A DNA stretch of 64,000 nucleotides. It comes from Lutraria lutraria. Lineage: Eukaryota > Mollusca > Bivalvia > Venerida > Mactridae. Shown here piece after piece: positions 47,676 through 59,844 of this stretch (its first letter is position 1; the number at the start of each line of letters is the position of its first letter). The translations under genes were made by a program, and so were the position numbers. The notes below the pieces were generated by a model. The model was not told where the DNA came from, searched no databases, and was given only the letters and a program-made list of their open reading frames with translations. Where the stretch lies: NCBI GenBank assembly GCA_964023205.1, contig OZ026844.1, forward strand, positions 29,176,934-29,240,933, read 5' to 3'.

Positions 47676-48091
47676 GGCTTAAATTAAAATTAAGTTTGTT
47701 TGCCCTTTACCGACCGACCCGAAAAAATCATGCCTACTCAAAAGATTTTATTGCAAAATCTGGGAGAACTTTATTTTTTTAACTTGGGAAAATATACATG
47801 TATGTACACTCAGTGCTTTTGATTAACATTTAAAGTAGGTATCATTTGTAAATTGAAGTAATGAAGGAAAACAATAATGTGTGTTTATGGTTGATTAGAG
47901 CAAACAATAAATGGTTGTATGGTAGCAGAATACATAAAATGACTATGTAGAATGCTTCTAGATTGAAGTGTTATTTCATGCTAGGTAAAGGTCAAATTCA
48001 GAAATAAAATAAACTGTTTTTCCTACCTACCGACCCTCTTCTAAAATTCAGGGTCGGTAAAGGGCAAACAAACATATTTTTAATTTAGGCC
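47676..48091 (-). mobile_element. 420-bp element with about 40-bp TIRs, copy 2
   Basis: Inverted relative to 41066-41485, with the same TIRs (GGCTTAAATTAAAATTAAG and the TTTGCCCTTTACCGACC block) and interior blocks. The two copies differ by scattered substitutions and small indels. Confidence 0.85.
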
Positions 48092-49118
48092 TGACATCTA
48101 AACAACCACATCCCCAAGAAATTAGACAGGAATATCTGCACATGGGAGGGAAATTTGACAGCCAGATTCCACAAATGTCTTATTCCCCTATATAATCTTG
48201 CTGAAAACATTGATAAGTGCATAAGACCATCAATATTTTAATAGCCTTGCTTCATGTTTTCCTGACCTTCAAATGCAAATTTTGGTTAAGAACAATATTG
48301 TATATGGTTTAAAACTGCATTGGCATGCTTAATAGGTTTGTCTGTGTGCAGACATTCAGGGAAAGCAACAATGTGTTTGTGACACAACATAGACTAATTT
48401 ATTTCTGCTGATTCAGCATAAAACCTTAAATTCTCTGCAATTTCATTGTGACATCCCTTACATTGATAATGGACTATTTCAAAAACAGAAGTTGGACATG
48501 TCCATTCGGGAAATTTAGTTAAATAGTCTGCATGCACATGGTAAAACATTGACCTATGTGAAACACTGACACAATGTTATCTAGATTCTGCTCCAGGGAA
48601 ACTGGCAAATATACAATGTATCATATAGTTTACGGTGTCTATGGAAAGGGTTCGATATTAGCTTGTAGAACTATTTTAACCAATACTTATAAAACAGCTC
48701 ACTTAAAATATAATATTTCAACACTTCAAGGCAATTGATATGTCCTTGAACATGCAATTTGTTTTTCATTTCAGATATGAATAATTTAAAAGTACAGCAA
48801 TTTTTGTTATCATTTTTGAAAGAAGATTTTTTTATGCTGTTTTTCCTCCTGTTTTGTGTGTCTAATTTTATTTTGTTGCGTTAAATGTATTTTTCACTTG
48901 AACTCCAATTTTCTAACGCAAAATTTGAGTATAAATTTCCTTTGAATGTATTTGTAATATATGAGAAGAATAGACGCATTTAATTAATGGACGTAATATA
49001 AAGTACCTGTCACACCATATTGTCCTTAACTCCACCTTATCACCTTAGGCAGTTTCTGACTCAATGTCTGAATGAAGCTGACTATGACCACTAGACATCA
49101 TTTTTCAAACAAGTCACT

Positions 49119-49333
49119 AAGGCCAAAAAAATTGTTTGTTTCTGGGTACATGCTCATTAAAATAGCATAGGTAGGTCTGGGGGGGTTGGGGGGTGGGGTG
49201 CTCTTGAAAGCATGTGGAAAGGTAAAACGGTGCGAATGGATTTTCAATTCCTCAGGCTAATAAAACATCTTGGGTCGAGTGGAAAAATTTGGGTAGGTCG
49301 GGGGACGAGAAACAAACATTTTTTATATGCCTT
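49119..49333. mobile_element. 'GTTTGTTTCTGG' inverted-repeat element
   Basis: Left AAGGCCAAAAAAATTG and a TTTGTTTCTGG block; right GAGAAACAAACATTTTTTAT then ATGCCTT. The interior has GCATGTGGAAAGGTAAAACG and CCTCAGGCTAATAAAACATC, matching 19335-19455 in order. G-rich run at about 49178-49198. Confidence 0.65.
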
Positions 49334-49922
49334 TGACTTAAGTATTATACCCGGTCCTTGTTTGTTAAACCTACAACCTTGCATAAACAGTATCTGGACA
49401 ATATTTGGACCATCTTGTTGTATCATCACCATTAATATTCTGTGTTGACTTTGGTATGTCCTTTTCTGTTTTCATTTTATATTTTGTAAAATTAAACATT
49501 TAGGTAGTTCATATATGTACATAAACTTACAACTGTTTCATGTATTGAAATACTGATAACATTTGACTCATGAACTATATTTTTTAGGTAACTCACCCTC
49601 AGTGATTGATGAGCTAAATTGAAATATTTTATGTATTTTATTTTTCAAGCATGGATAATCAGAGATTTAAAAAAGCGTCAATCGCTGCTTCGGAGACCGT
49701 CTTTCATCATGTTCCTATTTTCATGATAGCATTAAAAAGTGTTGTTTCTCGTCTAAAAAAATTGCTATATAACTCATTCGAATGGAATTCATGAAATCAT
49801 GAATTTTTCTTGAACTATTCCTGCAAACTTCATGAATAGTTCATGAACTATGTATAACTATTTGACAGGGGTTAAATGAGATAAAAACAGCGTGGAATTT
49901 AATATTTTGTCTTGTGATTTCA

Positions 49923-49948
49923 GATATCAAGGACTAGGTTATATAAAC
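49923..49948 (+). other. 5' UTR start of the first coding exon of the KLHL gene
   Basis: The start codon at 49949 is preceded by a good splice acceptor (TGTGATTTCAG, ending at 49922). The first coding exon therefore begins with 26 nt of 5' UTR, and at least one untranslated exon must lie upstream, not located. Confidence 0.6.
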
Positions 49949-52900
49949 ATGGCTACCGGAGCTGTTACCAATGGCGATGTCGAGCAAGCTGTGTATGATG
50001 CACAAGAACCAGTGGCGGAGCAGAAACCAGCTTTCGATACTCTGTACTTCTCAGAGCATAAGTTAAAGTATATAAATAACAATTATGAGAAAGTGAACGC
50101 ACACATGTATGACTATAAATGTGACGTTAAACTGACTGTCGGAAAATCTAATTTTAAAGGTCATAAAAAGGTGTTGTCAGATGCGAGTGATTACTTTGCT
50201 GCCATGTTCAGCCATGAGATGAAGGAGAAAGATGAGGCTGTAATAACACTTAAGGATCTGAGTCCTGAGGGCTTTGGTGCCATGTTGGACTACTTTTACC
50301 ACGGTCATGTGACTATTGAAGCAAGAATCGTCCCTGATATTTTAGAAGCAGGCCGTTTCTTCCATGTGGACTGGATTTTGGATGTTTGCTGTGATTACAT
50401 GGTCCGTCATCTTAGCATTTTAAATTATCCGCTCACCATGCAGCTGGCAGAGATCTTTTCTTTGGGAGAATTGCGATGGGAAATTTTCAAATATATCGGA
50501 AATAATCTACCAACTCTTACAGAGAAAGATTATTTCCTAAAAGAATGTTCTTCCGAACTTTTGCTGCAGTTTCTGATGGAATATTTGTATGTTGAAGTTT
50601 CAGAGTTCTTCCTTCTGCAGGTAAATAATCTTCTTTCCATGTGGGCATTAATAGTTTCTTAAGCATGTTTTCTAACCTTAGATGATCATTTAAGATGAAT
50701 GATGTCATTAACAAAATCCTTTCATAAACACCAACTTTTTTGTTTGATATTTTTTTATCTTAGCTGTTAAATGCACCAAAGTCACTTTTTATAAATCAAA
50801 GTAGCCAAACTCATAAGATTCTGAAAGGATGGTAGTAATGAGTCAACTTAATTATTTAAAAACAAATGTTTATTAATCAATGATGGTGATACTAGCAGAT
50901 ATTACTTATAGATGTAAATAATCTGCCAGGTTATGCAAAACTAAAATATTTTAAAGGATAGCCCAGGACACTTGAACGTTTTTCTTCTGACATCATTGGG
51001 TCCATTGTCACTGATGGCAATAACAATGAATACTTGGATGATACACAGGGCATATTGTAAACTGTGTAATTTATCATCTAAATTGCTTTGGTTAACAGAT
51101 ATTTTACATTCCATAATACATCATTTGTATATACCGTATGCTTCATTCATAAGGCATCATTTGTATATATGCTTCATTTATAAGGCATTTTCTAGTTGTT
51201 GGGTAAAACATTTTATACTTTAATATTAAGGGACAGTAAAAAAAAGTCGTAATTGATGTGCATGGAGTCTGTTCATTTAAAAAGTATGCTTGCTACTGTC
51301 AAGGACATGTGCATAAAGAAAGGGACTTTTCTCTTTCAGCATATTCTATTGTTAACATCATTGTCACTTGGTATCAAGCTTATGATGCTATCTATGGTCT
51401 AGTGTTAGCACGCTGGACTAACTGAACAAAAGGTTGTGGGTTCAATTCTCGGCTCTGCTTTTCAAATTTCTCAGGATGCTTTATCAGTGACCCCATTTAC
51501 CGAGCCAAGTACTACATACGTGTCTAGAAAATCAAAGCAAAACGGGTTAGGCGTGTATCGGTACTTTACGCTAATCACAATAAAGAACCAGAAAAAATAT
51601 TCAAAAAAGGATGGGATATAAATGCCTGGTTCTCCGGTATCTTATCTCCCCTCTCTCTGAGGCACCTCTGAAATTACCATTAGCTATCAAATGGGCCGTT
51701 AAACAACAAATAAACATTACGATGCTGTCTGTATCAAGGGTTATCAAACATCTGATCTACTTCTAATACGATAATACTCATTATAGCAGATGAATTTCCG
51801 TCCTCACTCTCAACTTTTGTCTATCAGATATATGTGCATACAGTACACATCTTGCACATGGGACCATGTATATATTATATAAAGCAACTTTTTTCTAACA
51901 TGTCCACTACAAAATCTCCTGAATTATTTGTCACAGTGTTTTAATGTATTAAGTGACCTTTGCTCAATTAGACCAGCAACCACTAAGTTGCCGGCAAAAT
52001 GCGACTGATCAACCATTTTACACGTCAAACCATTATTTCCTGTAGAACATGATTGTAAGTGAACATGTAACAAGTGTGTGAAAAACATAACAGTTCAAGG
52101 TCTTAGAGTGGCTGTAAATGCTAATGTTGAACAATTTGTACCATCCAATCAAATCAATGAAAAATAAGACTATGCTCCGCCTTTGACAGTGGATGTACTA
52201 TTCCCCAGGCCTGATAAAAGTTTAGGGTCTGGGTGGGGTGGGAATAAGGGTATACGCTTGGCAGCCAGGAACAAACTTATCTTATACTAAGTCCCATTTA
52301 GAAATCATTGTTAATTATCTAAGTATGCTGGTCTAAATATGTATCAAGATATTAGTATTCATCATGATCATGCTAATACTTCAGGTTGTTCTCAGCTGGG
52401 CTAAAGTAGATGAAAATGCAAGAAAAGAGCACCTTCTTCCGTTGCTACGACAACTGAGATTTCATACAATGGACCTTGAGGAACTGGAAGCTATCCCTAA
52501 AGATGTGATGGAAATCCCCGAAATGAAAGATGAGGTATTAACTGTGCCTTTTTTAAATAATGTACATGTACTACATTTATATAAAGCACTGTATAACAAC
52601 ACTAAATCAAAAAATTACATTGCCTATGTTTGGACAGTATTTTGCCAAATATTTTCCTTCATTAATGCAGTAAATTAATTTTAATATACTAATTCAATAT
52701 CAAATACCCCTGATTAATGCTTCCCCAATGATGCCGTCCCTGGTTAATATGCCCCTCCCCATAGTTAAGATGCACCTCCCCACAGTTAATATGCCCCTCC
52801 CCTTAGTTAAGATGCCCCTCCTCTAATCAATGCTCTACCCCTTATTAAGGCCTCCTATTATAGAGAAATTAAAATATCATGAAATAACCAACATTTATCC

Positions 52901-55900
52901 AATATATCAAAAACTGGTTCAGTCAATGACTTGACAAGTTTAAAAAGACTAAAACGTCTTATGCCTTGGGCACTTATTAGGATGTACATGGTATTAAACT
53001 AAGTCATCTAATGGCTGAGGACATCTATGTGAATGTACATGGTATACAGAGGCAGATCCAGGATTTCAGGATAGTAAAAATATGCAGTGGGGATGGGGGG
53101 GGACCAACCCCGCAAAAATTTATCTGTGGTCGGTGACTTTGGGGGTATACAATTTTCACAAGATATCTTAGATATAATTTAATAATAATGAAATCACTTG
53201 TAACTTTTAGTAAATGTAACACACTCTATCTTCAGCTAATTACTCTTCCTTGTTTCCGCTGTCCTGACAGACCCTTTTGTTTCTGCTGACCATAGATATA
53301 TACCATTTATATACAGTAAAACCTCTCCAGAGTGGCCCTCTGTAGAGCCACAACCTCTCTATAACAACACCTTCAAAATTTCTCTAAGCTGATATTTGCT
53401 ATAAATTTAACCTCTGTAGAGCAACAACCTCTCAACAACGGCTAATATTTTTAGCCCCAACAGGGTGTTGCTCTACAGAGGTTGTACTGTATTAACATTC
53501 ATGTATATATTTGCATTTCTGATCTAGAATGAATATTTGAAAAAAATGCTCCGCCAACCTATTGACCCTATAGTTTTGGGAATGCTTTCAGAATCCAGAT
53601 ATTTATTTTTTGGCCTGTTATTACCAACAATTAAAATACAGCCTGCTTGGTGTGTTATTTGTTGATAACTTGATATGGTACATTAACTTGAAGGAATGTA
53701 TGCTAACTTCATTTGTATTACATTGAATTTCTGAGTTTTGTTATTTAGTAAAATGATCAAATTAAAGCATATTCAACATTGCCTTCCAACGGATTCAACA
53801 GACAAACTTGCTTCCGAGAATTGTTCGTCTCACATAACTGACTATATCATTCCAGAACATCTACAAAAACACATTTAGATTAGCTATGTCATATTTTGCC
53901 ATGCTTTGTAGAGTTTTAGTTTATTATGTAAGCTGCTGGTTACATGTTTGTACATATACATGTACATGTTTAGGGTATTTTGACCAAAAACATTAAGGCT
54001 GGAAGGTCAAACTTTCACTTTCTATTATTTTTCTAAACATACGTTTCTTCCCAAAGATTTCATACTTCGGATTTGCCATTCATTTAGGTTACGGTGCCTA
54101 AGTCTGCGATGTTTGGGTAACCATGACAAGTCTGCCATTTTCCAGACATTTACATTGTAGTTTGATATTTTTGGTGATGTACATGTACAAATAATGGTGT
54201 CCAAGATAGATAATGATAAAGCTGTTAAAAATCATTGCCTTTTTATAAACGAGAATATGAAATACGGTACAACCTCTCGGAGTGGCCCTCTCTTCAGCAA
54301 CAGCATGGTTTTTCCCACTGTACTATTTAACTATTAATCTAACTTCTCCAAAGCAACAACCTCACAGCTGCAACATAAGTTTGCTTCTCCCAAAGAGTGT
54401 CGCGTTGGAGAGCTTGCACTGTATTCTCAAAACTGAACCAAATAATTCTTCTATTAGATTCATCTGAAAGGTTTTGTCCTAGCCTAAGTCAATTCTTTCT
54501 TGACCCAGACTTTGGTGCGACAAGTTACCATATTAAAGATTGTGGCTTTGCTCATCAGAATAATTTTTGGAAACTAAAAGAAAGTTGAGCTGTTCGTCAC
54601 TCACTCAGTGCCAATTAATTTTGATGCAGACCAAAGAAATATATTTTCCTACATCCACCATGCAATTATTGTTAAACTAGTTCCCGTTCCATGTTGCAGT
54701 GCAAGTCTATGTAAGTTCAGTTTCCATGAGTACTTTCAGTACTTTGATTACATCAGTTGTTATTGCCTAACTGTTAACAAACATGTGTGATCATTTTCAG
54801 ATTGAAGACGCTAAGATGTATTGTTTGAATATCCCTGCGCAATGTCTGAAGTGTGAAGAGAAATATTTGACTCGTGGATTTCGACCTTGTATTGTGATGT
54901 CGGCGTTCAATGACGATAATGAAAGTAACACAGTCGTGTACAAGGATCCTTATGATGAAGATGCTGACCTATTTGTGGAACATCTTGGACCATCTGGTAT
55001 GTCAGCCGTGTTGCTATGGCAAACTGCTTACTTTCGATCTTTTCTCATTATTAGACAAATATTGTAAAATTAGAAGTCAGGTTTTTGAAAGAAAATGGAG
55101 ATTTTTATCTCTATTTTAAACATTCTTAAATTTTGAATACTGCAACTCAATAGGTTGCAATAAAATAATTTTTGTTAGATTGTGCTAATACAATGACTGT
55201 GAAACACTTTTAGTGACTGAATGTTAAATTGCATTTTGCAGGTATAACATCTGACTACTCTTCAATGGCTCAGGCCTCCATTGGAAATTTCTTGTTTGCT
55301 GCTGGTGGCTATGACACAGATTTTACAAGCTGTGGCCAAGTTTTTATGTATGACCCGAGTGTACGAGAATGGACGGAGGTTGCAAGCATGTCTCACCCTC
55401 GAGTTTCTTTCGCATTTTGCAGCAGTAAAAACCGACTTTACGCCATTGGAGGTGTATTTCACAAGATAGGTGATGTTGACAATGGAGAAGTCATTCTTCC
55501 TGTAGGCGAAATGTATAATCCCGAGGAGAATTCCTGGAAGACGATCGCTAACTTGCCATATGGAACATTCGATCAAGCTGCAGCTTATTGTGGCAATACG
55601 TTGTATGTGAGCGGTGGTATAAGTGAACTGCCTGAGCATCAGATTCCAATCTGTTCAATGTTTGCATTGCAAGATGGGGCCAACGAATGGACATCCTTGC
55701 CCGACATGACTGTAGGTCGTCAAGGTCACAGTATGACGGCGCTTGGCGGGAAGCTTTACATCCTTGGTGGATTTATGTCCAAACCTAATGAACCAGGTTT
55801 TGTGGATTGCTGCCAGAATGATATGTTTGATGTGGAAACCAAACAATGGACAAAATTAAACTCCACACCTGAGAGTTTCGGGCACCTGAATCGCTATGTT

Positions 55901-56059
55901 GGACTTCTTGACAACATAATATATTTCTTGTCAGTGTGTGACTCTGATCTTTTCTTGAGCTATTTTGACACCGAGAAACAAGAATTTATCCGAGGGATTA
56001 TGGTTGGTGAGGGTTTAGTTAAAGTTAGTGTCTTACAAGTTGCGTACAACCAGCCATAA
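49949..56059 (+). CDS. BTB-BACK-Kelch (KLHL-type) protein, four coding exons
   Basis: Coding exons: 49949-50620, 52385-52534, 54801-54996, 55242-56059, all with GT-AG introns; 1836 nt, 611 residues plus TAA. Residues about 57-160 form the BTB/POZ fold: CDVKLTVG, then FKGHKKVLSDASDYFAAMF and the LLDYFYHG-like MLDYFYHGHV end. A BACK-type helical region follows (about 165-270). Residues about 345-600 form Kelch repeats: GG doublets in LFAAGGY, LYAIGGV, LYVSGGI and LYILGGF, each followed at the usual distance by a Tyr/Phe and Trp (EWTEV, SWKTI, EWTSL, QWTKL). Such proteins usually act as substrate adaptors of Cul3 ubiquitin ligases; the substrate is unknown. Residues 275-340, encoded by exon 3, link BACK to the propeller and contain a Cys-rich stretch (YCLNIPAQCLKCEEKY). 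The propeller sits almost wholly on one 818-nt exon. I cannot assign an orthologue among named KLHL genes. Confidence 0.9.
51385..51715 (+). mobile_element. tRNA-derived SINE in KLHL intron 1
   Basis: Head TATGGTCTAGTGTTAGCACG (A box) and GGGTTCAATTCTCGGCTCTG (B box). The body has ATAAAGAACCAGAAAAA, CTCCCCTCTCTCTGAGGCA and CAAATGGGCCGTTAAACAAC. The same body occurs, split by an insertion, at 59845-61330. Confidence 0.75.
52743..52848. repeat. 21-bp tandem repeat
   Basis: About five units of TTAATATGCCCCTCCCCATAG with substitutions, in KLHL intron 2, starting just over 200 bp after exon 2. Confidence 0.8.
53312..53491 (+). mobile_element. 'ACAACCTC' inverted-repeat element, complete copy
   Basis: 180 bp, same orientation as 46907-47086. 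Left TACAGTAAAACCTCTCCAGA, right CTACAGAGGTTGTACTGTA. It lies in KLHL intron 2. Confidence 0.85.
54263..54423 (+). mobile_element. 'ACAACCTC' element with a single 80-bp satellite-like unit
   Basis: 161 bp. Ends TACGGTACAACCTCTCGGAG and GGAGAGCTTGCACTGTA. Its interior is one unit of the 80-bp satellite found at 29722-32441 and its right part (CAACATAAGTTTGCTTCTCC, AAAGAGTG) matches the sequence after the last satellite unit. It lies in KLHL intron 2, about 380 bp before exon 3. Confidence 0.8.
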
Positions 56060-56439
56060 GTACGCGGACAATTCCTAGAAAGCTATAACACAAAATATTT
56101 TCCAAATGTGAAATGACTCTGAATCTTAATGTTAGCTATTGATACATTTTTATGAAAGCTTTGAATGACATATTGTATAAAGCTAGCTTGATATTTTTTG
56201 TACTTTGTAATTCTTTTAATTTCATTTTCAAGAAAAAAGTTTAGGATAAATGTACTTTTATGTTCATCATAAAATTACTCGTGTATCAGACAGATCAGAT
56301 TTGTAGGAACCAATTTAAGATTTTGGCTGACAAGGGGGTATGCAACCCATTTTGATTACCATTAAAGTTGAAATTATAGGGCGGGACCCGCCCCCCCGCC
56401 CGGTTCCTACAGCCATTCTGATTATAGAATTTAACCTGT

Positions 56440-56640
56440 TTTTATGCCCATATCGATAGATCGGGGCAGATTGTTTTTTGCCTGTTTGTCTTTTATTTAA
56501 CCTTGCCTATAAAATCAAAACGCTTTCACCTACAATCATCAAACTTCATATGTTGGTTCCTCATGACAACCTCTACAGGACCTGTGCATTTTAAGGTCAG
56601 TAGGTCAAGGTCACCCGGAGGGGGTGTTTTAAAACACCTC
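56440..56640 (-). mobile_element. Dispersed element with TGACCTTTGACCT-type core, inverted copy
   Basis: Reverse complement of the 25790-26025 order: CCATATCGATAGATCGGGGC, an AACCTTGCCTATAAAATCAAA block, CATGACAACCTCTACAGG and GGTCAGTAGGTCAAGGTCAC. Here the DR1 core is reduced to AGTAGGTCAAGGTCA. Confidence 0.65.
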
Positions 56641-58074
56641 TTGTTGTGTTTTATCTTGCAATATAGTTTTAGACACATTAAAAATGAATTCTTTATGTTT
56701 TATGACACACAAGCTTGTGTTGTAAAAACTAATTGTTTGAATTTTACTTTGCATGTATATCTATGCAATGCTTTGTGTTATTTTTTCCTGTTACTTAGTG
56801 TTAATGGTGAGTGTGTTTCTTTGTACTGTGATGGATTTTTTTCCTGTAAAATAAATCATTACTTGTAGTTTGGTCAGCTAAATGAACCATACAATATAAG
56901 TTTGGTTGTATGTACCTTAACCAACCTAGGCCATTTGAAATACTGTCTGTAGGAATAAAAATATTTGCTTTCAAACACAAAAACAAATTAAAAGATATTA
57001 CTAAATCCAGTCATCTGCAGATCTGGCAAGCAATTTAAGTGAGTGATGACCAATGAGAATTTAATTAAATGAATTTCAGGCATGAATTTTGATACGGGCC
57101 AAAGTACTATGTTTTTCTACTAGTTAAACTAGTTCCTGTTCTATGTTGCCTTGCAAGTCTATGTACGTTTAGTTTCCATGACTACTTTAAGTACTTCTAT
57201 TATTACTAGGATTTACATTTTAGCGTTTTTTAATTCCAAGGTGCTATATTTTGTGAGTGATTGACATTAAAGTTTGTATTATAAGAAATATATTGCTTAT
57301 AATGATCTTGCCTTAAGATTAATCAAAGATGTTAAAAAAGAGTGAATGTTAGTATGTTTGCATCGTTTCACTTTACAATGCATAGTTGTTGATTTGACTG
57401 TTGTAACACTCAGACTTGATGTTAGCTGTGTGTTCTAACACTCAGACATGATGTATGCTGGAGTGTTATTACACTCTGATTTGATTTTATTCATTTTGCT
57501 TTTTTGTATTAGGTAGATTAAGTTGGTGCTTTTTGAATGAATGCTGGATTTAAGGTGTATACATTTCTTGTATTGTCTGTGTGAAATTTCTTGCCTGAAG
57601 CAATTGCTACACATTCCAATGTTGTTTGACTAAAAGTTATTTATTTGTATGTCTGCACATTAGATAAGCTATGTACGATTTTTACTGTTAAATTTACCTT
57701 ATTGTGCAGAAAATGTGACTGTTTATTCTTATATATGGTTATAAACCAAGTTTACAAGGGAAACAACCACTTTCTATGATTTATATTAATATCATTAGTT
57801 ATCTCCCTTCTCAAAATATTTTTATTTAGATGGATAATAATTTTATATACTAGAATAACTAGATTATATATTTATTAGATTATATATAATTATCACAGAA
57901 TAGTAGTAAAAAATCTAAATAATGAAGTTATAGTACTTGTAATATCAGAAGAAATTTACAACTAACAAATGTTGCAAACAGATTGTGGAGTGTTTCTTTC
58001 TTTCTGTTTGTTCATGTATACTAAGTTTTGGACTGAAAGGATTTCCCTTCATTATTTCATGTAAACAAGGACTT

Positions 58075-58419
58075 ATATACACACATGGATTCGCAACTTC
58101 TGTATTTACAGTTAGACGTAATCAAATCCCAGCGACATGAATCAATGGGATTTCAATAATAAAAAAAAATTGTTTCACTTTGCATGCTCATGTTAAATAT
58201 CTGTGATCATCTGAATGATGAGTTTCAGAGAATTCTACTAAATGTCTGTCATGTTGGAAGTTGAAGCAACTGATTTCTTTATTTGAAGTGCTTGATTGAT
58301 GCCTTTTTTCATTGCGTCTACTTACAGGTGTTGGAAATAGTCGAGTATCACAATGGGTTGTGGGATTTTCTCAATATCGTTTTAGATATTTTTAGCAGTT
58401 GTGAATCCATGTGTGTATA
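58075..58419. mobile_element. 345-bp element with TATACACACATGGATTC ends
   Basis: Left TATACACACATGGATTCGC and a AACT block; right AGTTGTGAATCCATGTGTGT then ATA, an inverted repeat of 23 bp with one mismatch. The interior is AT-rich without an open frame. ACAAGGACTTATATAC, just outside and overlapping the left end, recurs at 59058-59077 around an AT microsatellite. Confidence 0.65.
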
Positions 58420-59273
58420 CGAGTTATTGTTGTAAATAATTGTATATTTGTGATATATGAGTGAAACATGCATTAAAATGTAACAGAAATGTTTTATGAG
58501 TGTATATGATGTTGTTTTAATATTTATACATCTTCTAGGCTTGTATTGTATTACATACTATACTTCTAGTGGTCACACATGATAATTATCTCATGCTCCA
58601 AGTCTTTAATCAGCTTCTATAACGCTAATGTTGACTACTTTTTATTATAAAAATAAAAACAAGAAACTAACAATAACTAATGAGTTATTTATTTATTGTT
58701 TTGTACGACGCAAGTCAGTGGGGATGGATTACGGCCTAATTTTTGGCCCCCATTACCTGTCTGAAAAGTAAATTGATAAAGAATTTACTTCAGTAGAATT
58801 TTTGTCTTTCATGAACAAGTCTTGAAGTTTGTTAAATTGACCTGTTGGATAGCTCATATTGATCCCTATTTCCTCTCAAGATTCCATTTTTCCCTTGTTT
58901 AGGGGCCCCATCACCTTTCTTCTTAAGGTGAAATCAAATGCTCCATGTCAAAAGCCATATATAAGCATAATTAAGAATAAAAATATTTTGTGACCTATCT
59001 ACCCTATTAATTGTTTCAAGCCTGACAGAAAACACCACATTTTGTGATTAATATGAACAAGGACTTATATACATATATATATGTATGTATGTAAGTCCTT
59101 GATATGAACCACCATTAAATTTATGAAATATGCACATGATCGTTATCCCATGTCCATGAATCAGAAATCATCATGAAATAATCATTTTTAAAAATCCCAA
59201 TTTTTTATAAATTGGATGAGAATTTAAACATTGAATATTGTGTATAATTTAATTATAGTCTCTCAAATACATA

Positions 59274-59351
59274 TCGAGGGCTCAGCGCAACAGTGTCGTA
59301 ACTCATACTGAAATAAGAACAAGTTACGACAGTGTTGCGCTGAGCCCTCGA
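59274..59351 (+). repeat. 78-bp foldback, copy 2
   Basis: Near-perfect arms TCGAGGGCTCAGCGCAACAG... and ...GTTGCGCTGAGCCCTCGA around a central ACTCATACTGAAATAAGAAC. Same length as 42966-43043, with the centre inverted. ATA on the left and TAT on the right extend the symmetry and would fit a TA target site. Confidence 0.85.
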
Positions 59352-59844
59352 TATATAGATCAAACTGAAAGATTCTTAATATATATCTTCTTCCATTAAA
59401 GATGCAGAGCTACTTATAATGGCATACTTGCTTTCTTTACCATACTCTTTATCAGAGACTAATGACAGCAGTGACCTGCAGAGACATAGGAACGGGGGTG
59501 CCGGCGATCTTACCCAATAATTTCGGCTGTAGTGGTAATCAAAAGGGCCATAATTGACTCTCTCCCCCTAAAATTCGCCACAAAAATTTTGAATTGGCTT
59601 CCTACCGGTCTGACCTGTAATATAGGATATCAACAGTTGTGTAACATGTATATTTTATGTAAACAAGAATTATATCTATTTCTTATTACAATTTGTATTT
59701 TTATTCAACACTTCAGGAGGTACCAACTCCATTTAAAAATATTTTCAAAACTTTCCTGGCTTTGATATTACCTTGGTGAATATTGATTGACTATTGACTT
59801 AATTGATATCTACAAATGATATACATATTTATGAAGAATAAGGG

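Larger units (their letters stand above)
34182..49922. other. Repeat-rich interval between divergent genes; no gene seen
   Basis: No exon with recognisable protein similarity was found on either strand. The interval holds SINEs, MITEs and foldbacks, listed separately. Stretches where I see only AT-rich sequence are 34200-35230, 35780-37430, 37880-39070, 40060-40370, 43050-44980, 45570-46680 and 48100-49110. It must contain the promoters of both flanking genes and the untranslated first exon(s) of the KLHL gene, but I could not place them. Confidence 0.5.

Noticed and set aside
55262..55639. 125-residue open frame on the minus strand opposite the Kelch exon
   Set aside because: It is the antisense shadow of the strongly supported Kelch-coding exon and has no recognisable similarity or splice context.
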